Positions 1 to 5,017 of a DNA stretch of 8,541 nucleotides are shown piece by piece (position 1 is the first letter of the stretch; each line of letters starts with the position of its first letter). Location: positions 1 to 8,541 of the forward strand of contig JAGVOR010000065.1 in NCBI GenBank assembly GCA_020052635.1. Direction: 5' to 3'. Source of the DNA: Candidatus Omnitrophota bacterium (lineage in GTDB: Bacteria > Omnitrophota > Gorgyraeia > Gygaellales > Profunditerraquicolaceae). The position numbers and the translations under genes were made by a program. The notes under the pieces were generated by a model that was given only the letters and a program-made list of their open reading frames with translations, ran no database searches and was not told the origin of the DNA.

Positions 1-156
1 GCTACAATTGATTCTTCCGGGAGCATTGTGCCGCTCAATACCGGTGACTTACTGACGAGCAAAAAATTGGTGGTTACTATTTCAGGCCAAAGCAGTCAGC
101 CAGGCTTACAGGAAGACTATAGTTTAACGGAGGAGGTGCAGATCAGAAATGGTTAA
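1..156 (+). CDS. C-terminal end of a probable pilin-like protein (partial)
   Basis: An open frame enters from the left edge in frame 1 and stops at TAA 154-156, giving 51 residues. The visible tail is polar and beta-rich, with the stretches LVVTISGQ and DYSLTEEVQIRNG, and has no membrane segment. Its stop overlaps the start of the PilX-like gene by 8 bases, so the two are in one operon and probably translationally coupled. The position directly before a PilX-like gene, in a cluster of minor pilins, suggests the end of a PilW/GspJ-like minor pilin. The prepilin N-terminus that would prove this is outside the window, so the identity rests on context only. Confidence 0.6.
   Translation, partial: ATIDSSGSIVPLNTGDLLTSKKLVVTISGQSSQPGLQEDYSLTEEVQIRNG
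129..138 (+). promoter_or_regulatory. Strong Shine-Dalgarno for the first PilX-like gene
   Basis: GGAGGAGGTG contains AGGAGGTG, a near-perfect complement of the 16S 3' end. It lies inside the end of the preceding gene, about 11 bases before the ATG at 149. It supports that ATG as the start and suggests high translation of this gene relative to its neighbours. Confidence 0.7.
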
Positions 157-1042
157 TAATCGGGGGGTAGTTCTAATCTTCGCGCTTTTATTAACTTTGG
201 TCTTGTCGTCTTTATTGGTCGCTTTATATCTTAATGCCGTAAGTGAAAGCTTACAGGCCAACCGGCATGCCAGCTCCCTGCGGGCTTTTTGGTTGGCGGA
301 AGCAGGGATTGCTACGGTAAAAGCTAACCCCGGCCTGGCTTCTGCCAGCGGGACTCTGGGTGGAATTAATTATGCTTTTAGTGTGACTTCGCCTGAACTT
401 GTGGCGGGCACGAGTAATTACTGGATTGTAACTTCCACCGGTACCGTAACTTTGCCAAGATTACCAAGCGACTTAATGATTAGTAGAACTGTAGTCGCTA
501 CAATAAAAACAGGCGATATTGACCCTTCAAAGTTTCCATATTCGATAGATACAACCGTTGATCTGGTGGTTAGGGGCGTGGCTGCAACTATCGATGAACC
601 CTTTAAAGAGAATGATGATACAATTAATTTCGCGAATATGTTTGGTGTTTCCAAGACGACTATGGAGGCAGGAGCGACGCATGTTTACACTGATTCCAAT
701 TTTGAGAATGCGCCTGTGGATGGCATTACTTGGGTAAACGTGGCTTCTGGCAATACCCTGGTGATAGCTGGCGAACTTGTGGGAAGTGGTATTTTAGTTG
801 TAAATGGCGATGTGCATATGTCCGGCACAGTTGATTTTAGCGGTATAATTTATGTGATTGGATCCCTAATGATGACTGGTAATGTAACGACTAATGGTAG
901 CGTGGTCGCTGAAAGTTCAGCGACAGCAGATACCGAAGTACGGGGGAGCGTTGATATAAACTATGACCTTTCTCAAATCGAGTCTGCATTGGCTAACGTG
1001 CAGTTATTAAGCAAGCAGGTAGTTACCTGGCGGGAGCAGTAA
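149..1042 (+). CDS. PilX-like pilus assembly protein
   Basis: This is an inner-membrane or pilus-associated minor component of a type IV pilus or type II secretion-like system. A short basic N-terminus (NNRG) precedes a hydrophobic helix at about residues 7-29. After it comes an FWLAEAG motif (residues 47-53), the conserved signature that follows the helix in PilX N-terminal domains. There is no canonical Glu5 after the glycine, which is common for PilX-type proteins. The C-terminal half (about 195-270) is rich in short strands of the type GSGILVVNGDVHMSG and YVIGSLMMTGNV, which look like the rungs of a right-handed beta-helix or a bactofilin-like stack. The 297-residue length is longer than classic proteobacterial PilX, because of this rung region. 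The start is supported by a strong Shine-Dalgarno. The next gene begins 2 bases after the stop. The family call is firm at the N-terminus; the role of the beta domain is inference. Confidence 0.82.
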   Translation: MVNNRGVVLIFALLLTLVLSSLLVALYLNAVSESLQANRHASSLRAFWLAEAGIATVKANPGLASASGTLGGINYAFSVTSPELVAGTSNYWIVTSTGTVTLPRLPSDLMISRTVVATIKTGDIDPSKFPYSIDTTVDLVVRGVAATIDEPFKENDDTINFANMFGVSKTTMEAGATHVYTDSNFENAPVDGITWVNVASGNTLVIAGELVGSGILVVNGDVHMSGTVDFSGIIYVIGSLMMTGNVTTNGSVVAESSATADTEVRGSVDINYDLSQIESALANVQLLSKQVVTWREQ

Positions 1043-1044
1043 AG

Positions 1045-1491
1045 ATGAAATTAAGGCTGAAAAAAGGCTTTGTTCTACCGGAGGTGATGTTGGCTTGCGC
1101 CATTGCGGCATTTGCCATCTGCGGATTACTGCTGATGTATGTGGCAGGGATGGATTTAATCCGCGTCTCCAAAAATTCAAGCATCGCTTCCAGCGCCGCT
1201 TTAGGTTTAATCGAGGAAATCCGCAATACACCTTTTCCGGATATCGTTACTGATTATAATGGTTTAAAATTTTCAGTGAATAACATTTCCGGCAGCAGCG
1301 GGATAGTTTATGTTGACGATACCGACGATGAGTTTTTGCTGGTGACCGTCTCGGTGTGTTGGCCGCAAGGGAACCGGGTCATCGGAGAGGATCTTAATTT
1401 AAACGGCGATCTGGATATGGGAGAAGATACTAACGGGAATCTGATTATTGATTCCCCGGTACAGTTGATCACGCAAGTGGTTAACCGCTAA
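1045..1491 (+). CDS. Type IV prepilin-like minor pilin (PilV/GspI-like)
   Basis: A class III signal peptide is clear. KKG (residues 6-8) is followed by FVLPEVMLACAIAAFAI, with Glu13 at the +5 position after cleavage between Gly8 and Phe9, and a hydrophobic helix to about residue 33. The usual Ile/Val at +4 is replaced by Pro12. The mature globular part is short, and the protein is 148 residues long, within the range for PilV/GspI minor pilins. Residues 116-139 hold two back-to-back EF-hand-like loops, described in a separate entry. A GGGAG sequence at 1032-1036 stands 8 bases before the ATG. The gene lies 2 bases after the PilX-like gene and 4 bases before a PilW/GspJ-like gene, matching the I-J-K order of minor pseudopilin operons. 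The prepilin call is strong; choosing PilV over GspI is not possible from sequence alone. Confidence 0.85.
   Translation: MKLRLKKGFVLPEVMLACAIAAFAICGLLLMYVAGMDLIRVSKNSSIASSAALGLIEEIRNTPFPDIVTDYNGLKFSVNNISGSSGIVYVDDTDDEFLLVTVSVCWPQGNRVIGEDLNLNGDLDMGEDTNGNLIIDSPVQLITQVVNR
1390..1461 (+). other. Two tandem EF-hand-like calcium-binding loops in the minor pilin
   Basis: Residues 116-127 read DLNLNGDLDMGE. This matches the 12-residue EF-hand/dockerin loop at each liganding place: D1, N3, N5, G6, D7, hydrophobic L8, D9 and E12. Residues 128-139 (DTNGNLIIDSPV) follow without a gap and keep D1, N3, N5, I8 and D9, but lack G6 and E12. The first loop should bind calcium by established rules; the second is partial. 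No helix pairs flank them as in true EF-hands, so this is a loop motif rather than a calmodulin-type domain. Confidence 0.7.
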
Positions 1492-1495
1492 AGAA

Positions 1496-2023
1496 ATGAA
1501 AAAAGGCTTAACGCTGATTGAGGTTTTGGTGGCTTTGATAATTTTCTCGGTTATCGCCATGGGTTTTGGATACGCGGTAGTCGCCGGTAAAAACTCTTTG
1601 TTTGTCAGTGATATCCCCACCAAGCTTCGGCAGGATTTATTATTTGCGTTATTACCGATGGTGCGGGAGCTGCGCCAGAGCGCCCCGGCAAAGGTGAGCT
1701 TGACGGAAGGATCAACCGGCAATACGATTACTTTCAAGATTCCCCGTGACGACGATACGCCTGCGGACGGAGTTCCCGTAGATACGATCGGTAATATCGA
1801 ATGGAGCACGGATATTACTTATGCCCGCGATGGCGCAGGCCGGTTAATTCGCAGCCAGGATGGGCTAAGCGCGGTGGTATCATCTAATATCGCTGCGTTG
1901 CAATTCAGCCGGCCGGCCGGGGTGGACGCGATCATTCAAATTGATGTGACTGCCGCCAAGGCCGACGGGCAAGGGGACTTGTATCAGGATACGGAGCAGG
2001 CAATCGTAAAAATGAGGAATTAA
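1496..2023 (+). CDS. Type IV prepilin-like minor pilin (PilW/GspJ-like)
   Basis: The protein begins MKKG followed by LTLIEVLVALIIFSVIA, a textbook prepilin peptidase site. Cleavage would fall after Gly4, with Glu9 at +5 and Leu at the methylated first position. The helix ends near residue 27 and is followed by a 150-residue beta-rich globular domain. The stretch TKLRQDLLFALLPMVRELRQ resembles the helix after the pilin stalk in PilW/GspJ proteins, where early lines often read as strand-rich with an ITF/IxW pattern (here NTITFKIPRD and NIEWSTDITY). The start is 4 bases after the preceding stop, with only a weak AAAGAA before it, so translation is probably coupled to the upstream gene. The product likely caps or primes pilus or pseudopilus assembly with the other minor pilins. 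Confidence 0.83.
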   Translation: MKKGLTLIEVLVALIIFSVIAMGFGYAVVAGKNSLFVSDIPTKLRQDLLFALLPMVRELRQSAPAKVSLTEGSTGNTITFKIPRDDDTPADGVPVDTIGNIEWSTDITYARDGAGRLIRSQDGLSAVVSSNIAALQFSRPAGVDAIIQIDVTAAKADGQGDLYQDTEQAIVKMRN

Positions 2024-2024
2024 G

Positions 2025-3329
2025 ATGCGCAGTTTGGTTAAAATAGTCCATAGCAAAAAAGGGGCGGCTTTAATTGCTACTTACCTGGCCATCGCGATTC
2101 TTTTGGCTTTCGGCAGTTATGTGATTGAAGTGAGTAATTCCCAAAACAGCGCCGCCAATACTTTTAAGCGCCAGGCGCAGGCGGTAAGTATCGCCGAAGC
2201 CGGCCTTGACCGGGCATTGCTTTGGCTGCGCACTCAAGGGACTCCTCCCACCGGCACCATCGCTCCGATCAGTCAAAATATTCCGCCCACCGGCACGGCG
2301 CTGGGCAGCTTTACGGTGACACTCACCGACCTGGGTTCTCCCGGAGGGTCCGCGTCTATCAGAAGATACCGGGTGAGATCTGTCGGGACAATCGGCTCTA
2401 CTGTTCAAACGGTGACCAACTACCTGCAAACCGATAATTATGCCCGCTATATCTGGTTTACCGATACGGAAAGTTATCAGGGGACAAATGTTTGGTTCTG
2501 GGACCAGGATCATTTAAACGGCCCCACTCATACTAACGGCCACTTTAATATTAAAGGCGATCCGGTATTTGACGGAGAGGTACGTTCGGTGGATAATTAT
2601 ATCAGGTATTATAATAACGGGAGCAATATTAACTCATCTAATTTAAGCAATCCTCCATATGATGTGCCTGTATTTGGCGATACGGTTACTTTAGGCTCAG
2701 ATTCAATTAACATGCCGACGCAAGCTTTAAACCTGCGCGCCGCATCCACCAACGGCGGCTTAAGGTTGACCGGAAATTCAACCGTAGTTCTAAATGCTAA
2801 CGGCACTATGAACGTGACTAATGCCGCCAGAGGCTGGACTAACTACAATATGGCGTTGCCGGGAAACGGGGCGCTTTTTGTGAGGGATGGCAATCTTAAT
2901 CTTTCAGGCACCTTAAGCGGCAGGCTGACAGTGGGGTCCAGCCGGGATATTATTATTACTAATAATATTCTTTACGCCAATGACCCTCGTCTGCCAGGTT
3001 CAACCTCTACTGACACTCTGGGGATTATCGCTGAAAGCGATGTGATTATCGATGAAGACGCCCCGGATGATTTAGAGATTGACGCCTCGATTATGACTTT
3101 GAATACTTCGTTTATGCTTGAAGAGTGGTGGACAAATGGAGCCCGCGGGACATTATCGGTTTTTGGGGGGATTATTCAGAAGCAGCGTGGACCGGTAGGT
3201 ACTTTTAGCGGAACGACTAAAGTTTCCGGGTATTCTAAAGATTATAACTATGATGTGCGGCTTTTGAGTTCTCCGCCTCCCTTTGTGCCGACGACCGATG
3301 ATTATATTACCTTGTCCTGGGAGAATTAA
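2025..3329 (+). CDS. Large PilX-like protein with a DUF4900-type ectodomain
   Basis: A basic start (HSKKG) is followed by a hydrophobic helix at about residues 13-35 and the PilX-type AEAG motif at 57-60 (SIAEAGLDRALLWL). The ectodomain has NYARYIWFTDTES (138-150) and HLNGPTHTNG (163-172), then GDPVFDGEV. This wording is what I recall for DUF4900-type pilus proteins; I have not been able to search it. The C-terminal part has short strand repeats, then GGIIQKQRGPVG, GYSKDYNYD and a Pro-rich PPPFVP near the end. At 434 residues it is about 1.5 times the length of the other PilX-like protein. AGGA at 2015-2018 supports the ATG, and the preceding stop is 1 base away. It probably occupies the GspK/PilX place at the pilus tip. 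The N-terminal call is firm, the DUF4900 label moderate. Confidence 0.78.
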   Translation: MRSLVKIVHSKKGAALIATYLAIAILLAFGSYVIEVSNSQNSAANTFKRQAQAVSIAEAGLDRALLWLRTQGTPPTGTIAPISQNIPPTGTALGSFTVTLTDLGSPGGSASIRRYRVRSVGTIGSTVQTVTNYLQTDNYARYIWFTDTESYQGTNVWFWDQDHLNGPTHTNGHFNIKGDPVFDGEVRSVDNYIRYYNNGSNINSSNLSNPPYDVPVFGDTVTLGSDSINMPTQALNLRAASTNGGLRLTGNSTVVLNANGTMNVTNAARGWTNYNMALPGNGALFVRDGNLNLSGTLSGRLTVGSSRDIIITNNILYANDPRLPGSTSTDTLGIIAESDVIIDEDAPDDLEIDASIMTLNTSFMLEEWWTNGARGTLSVFGGIIQKQRGPVGTFSGTTKVSGYSKDYNYDVRLLSSPPPFVPTTDDYITLSWEN

Positions 3330-3332
3330 GCG

Positions 3333-3764
3333 ATGAAGCATAAATGGTGGGTGATCTTACTGGTATTATTCCTGGTTGCGATATTGCTTAGTATTCTAAT
3401 CAGCCGTCAAAGCCGAACAATCGTTTCTGTGTCCCAATTGGAGGTTCAAGAGCCTGAAACCAAAATAGAAGCTTGGCAGGCTCCGGCCTACTCTGCAGCT
3501 GTAGCCCAGACGGGGATGAAATCCCTGCCTGCAATCAGAAGAGGGATTACGATTATTAAACCGGCTGCGGCCGAACTAAAGAAAGAAAACCTCACTGTTC
3601 ATAAAATAGCGGATAAATCCACGAACAAAATAACCGGTTTAAGCGTTCCTGCTTCAGGGTATGCCGCTTCGGAAACGCAATCCGCCGGGATCACTAAAAC
3701 CGGGAAAATCCCTACCGCTAAAGAATCCCAGGAGATGAACTCCGCCGGGATAGTGATGTATTAA
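3333..3764 (+). CDS. Small single-pass membrane protein of unknown function
   Basis: I do not recognise a family. The N-terminus MKHKWW leads into one hydrophobic helix (about residues 5-24, WVILLVLFLVAILLSILI), followed by SRQSR. The positive residues on both sides leave the topology open, but an N-in, periplasmic-tail layout is likely. The remaining 115 residues are Ala/Pro/Lys/Thr-rich with little predicted structure, and SAGI occurs twice (SAGITKTGK and SAGIVMY) in the last 30 residues. There is no prepilin site and no Cys for lipidation. GGGAGA at 3319-3324 supports the start, and the gene is 3 bases after the second PilX-like gene. It therefore closes the pilus cluster and may be a periplasmic linker or assembly accessory protein. 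That role is inference from position. Confidence 0.72.
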   Translation: MKHKWWVILLVLFLVAILLSILISRQSRTIVSVSQLEVQEPETKIEAWQAPAYSAAVAQTGMKSLPAIRRGITIIKPAAAELKKENLTVHKIADKSTNKITGLSVPASGYAASETQSAGITKTGKIPTAKESQEMNSAGIVMY

Positions 3765-3801
3765 AATACTCCGGAAATTTCTTCATTTTTAGCTTAATTC
3801 A

Positions 3802-3830
3802 TTGACAATAAAGCAGTTATATTATAGGAT
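3802..3830 (+). promoter_or_regulatory. Sigma70-type promoter for the second transcription unit
   Basis: A perfect -35 box TTGACA (3802-3807) is separated by exactly 17 bases from TAGGAT (3825-3830), which matches 4 of 6 bases of the TATAAT consensus. The spacer is AT-rich. Transcription would begin near 3837 and leave a leader of about 58 bases before the ATG at 3895. It lies in the only intergenic gap over 100 bases in the window, which supports a real promoter. Confidence 0.65.
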
Positions 3831-3862
3831 GTTGTAGCGACGAGATTCCAAGAATTATACCG

Positions 3863-3883
3863 GCCTTATCATAATCATAAGGC
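3863..3883 (+). promoter_or_regulatory. Leader hairpin covering a possible ribosome binding site
   Basis: GCCTTAT (3863-3869) and ATAAGGC (3877-3883) are perfect reverse complements with a 7-base loop. The 3' arm contains AAGG (3879-3882), the only Shine-Dalgarno-like sequence before the ATG at 3895, about 12 bases away. If it forms in RNA, the stem would hide that site. No T-run follows, so it is not a terminator. The functional reading is inference. Confidence 0.45.
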
Positions 3884-3894
3884 GTTATCCTAAT

Positions 3895-4650
3895 ATGCCG
3901 ATATTAAAATCTATCAAATGGCAGCTGGTTATTTATTTAACCGGTTTCGCCGTTTTTTTAACAATTCAGGATAGGGGGACCGGATTTTTAGCGGCTTGCG
4001 CTTTAGCTGTGTTTTTGGCAGTAACCATTGAATCCTGCATATTATATTTTAAAAACAAATCCCTGCAGGTTTCCTTAAGTTCCGCTATTACTGGCCTGAT
4101 TATCGGTTATGTTTTGGCTTCTGACCAGGAGTGGTGGAAATTCCTGGCGGCCGCCGCGCTGGCGATTTTTTCAAAACACCTGATCATTTTTAAGAAAAAG
4201 CATATTTTTAATCCGGCAGCTTTCGGGATTTTTTTTGCCACGGTTTTATTTACCGCTCAAACTCAGTGGAAAGGAACTTATTTCTGGTATTTACTTTTGC
4301 CCGCCGGTTTTTATTTTGCTTACAAATTAGGTAAACTTAAGGTAATCATCAGTTATCTTGTGGTAGCGCTAGCTTTATTTGCCTTGCAGGCGGCAGCGCA
4401 AAAAGCTCCGCTAGCGAATATTCCGGGTTATTTAAGTTATTTTTATGTTTTTATCATGGTGGTTGAGCCCAAAACCTCACCGGCCAAAGGTGTGTGGCAA
4501 ATTATTTTTGGCGCAGGAGTTGCGGTTTTGATCTTTATCCTTACCGAGTCAGGGGCTAGGTTTGATGTTGAGCTTTTTAGTTTATTGATTTTCAATGCGG
4601 CAGCGGGATTTATGCAGCGATTAGCTTTTAACCGGGGAGGGAAGCGATGA
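3895..4650 (+). CDS. RnfD/NqrB-family (NQR2/RnfD) integral membrane protein, orphan
   Basis: The 251-residue protein is very hydrophobic, with about ten predicted membrane segments. It carries three family signatures: SSAITGLIIGYVLAS (61-75), HIFNPAAFG (103-111) and EPKTSPAKGVWQIIFG (191-206). These correspond to the S-x-x-TGL, NxFNPAA and DPxTSP-x-x-xGQxIFG motifs of RnfD and NqrB. In those subunits a Thr in an SGAT-type motif carries covalent FMN. I see no SGAT here, and the Asp of DPxTSP is Glu191. No other Rnf or Nqr subunit is nearby, so this is not part of a standard Rnf or Nqr operon. It may bind flavin non-covalently, move electrons across the membrane for the secreted protein next to it, or have a scaffold role. 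It is the first gene after the promoter and overlaps the next gene by 4 bases. Family call good, function unknown. Confidence 0.78.
   Translation: MPILKSIKWQLVIYLTGFAVFLTIQDRGTGFLAACALAVFLAVTIESCILYFKNKSLQVSLSSAITGLIIGYVLASDQEWWKFLAAAALAIFSKHLIIFKKKHIFNPAAFGIFFATVLFTAQTQWKGTYFWYLLLPAGFYFAYKLGKLKVIISYLVVALALFALQAAAQKAPLANIPGYLSYFYVFIMVVEPKTSPAKGVWQIIFGAGVAVLIFILTESGARFDVELFSLLIFNAAAGFMQRLAFNRGGKR
4634..4641 (+). promoter_or_regulatory. Strong Shine-Dalgarno at the coupled junction
   Basis: GGGGAGGG lies 5 bases before the ATG at 4647. Together with the ATGA overlap of the RnfD-like stop and the next start, it fixes that start and points to high translation of the secreted partner. Confidence 0.65.
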
Positions 4651-4988
4651 GAAAAATATTCTGTTTATCGGGGATTTTTATTTTTTTACTTTTCTCGACA
4701 GCGGCTTATGCCCATCCGCCCGCGGATATTGAAATGACTTTTGACCCTAAAACAAAAGTATTAAGCGCGATAATTGTGCATGACGTAAGCAACCCCGCTG
4801 CCCATTTTATTAAAAAAGTCGATATATCTTTAAACGGCAAGGAGATTATCGAACAGGCGATTTCCCGCCAGGATAATTTTAATACCCAAACGGTCAGTTA
4901 TTTGATCCCGGATTTTAAAACGGGCGATTTGCTGGCGGTGGAAGGCTATTGCAGTATAAGCGGTAAGCTGGAAAAACAGCTAAGGTAG
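4647..4988 (+). CDS. Small secreted protein with a superoxide-reductase-like His/Cys pattern
   Basis: The N-terminus is a clear Sec signal peptide: MRK, then a hydrophobic core to about residue 18, then AYA before His23. Cleavage there leaves a mature protein of 91 residues beginning HPPADIE. The mature part is strand-rich, with VHDVSNPAAHFIKKVDISLNG (His45, His53) and a C-terminal YCSISGK (Cys102). The order H, H-x7-H and C-x3-G recalls the iron site of superoxide reductase (HVP, HPxTxEHxI, CNxHG), but the last His is Ser105 here. It may be an SOR-like or Ig-like fold that binds metal in the periplasm. The 4-base overlap with the RnfD-like gene suggests the two products act together, perhaps as electron donor and acceptor. 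The signal peptide is firm; metal binding and the fold are inference. Confidence 0.75.
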   Translation: MRKIFCLSGIFIFLLFSTAAYAHPPADIEMTFDPKTKVLSAIIVHDVSNPAAHFIKKVDISLNGKEIIEQAISRQDNFNTQTVSYLIPDFKTGDLLAVEGYCSISGKLEKQLR

Positions 4989-5017
4989 GGGAATAGGCTA
5001 ATTGCGGATAAACTAAA

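Noticed and set aside
1399..1809. Minus-strand open frame of 136 codons within the two minor pilins.
   Set aside because: Both overlapped genes have clear prepilin signatures; the product has no signature.
2070..2513. Minus-strand open frame of 147 codons within the large PilX-like gene.
   Set aside because: It is a shadow of a gene with a clear helix and AEAG motif; its Arg/Gly-rich product is typical of an antisense reading of GC-richer DNA.
3765..3800. Possible terminator after the pilus cluster (TCCGGA followed by TTTTT).
   Set aside because: The palindrome is only 6 bases with no loop, and the T-run is 10 or more bases away; no stable stem is seen.
3820..3825. TATTAT as an alternative -10 box.
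   Set aside because: It would leave only 12 bases after TTGACA; TAGGAT at 17 bases fits better.
3877..3888. Alternative small hairpin ATAA-GGCG-TTAT that excludes the main leader stem.
   Set aside because: Four AT pairs alone are too weak; a riboswitch-like choice of two states would be over-reading.
4549..4560. SGAR in the RnfD-like protein as a relic of the SGAT flavin site.
   Set aside because: It lies after the EPKTSP motif, whereas SGAT comes before it in RnfD/NqrB, and the Thr is absent.
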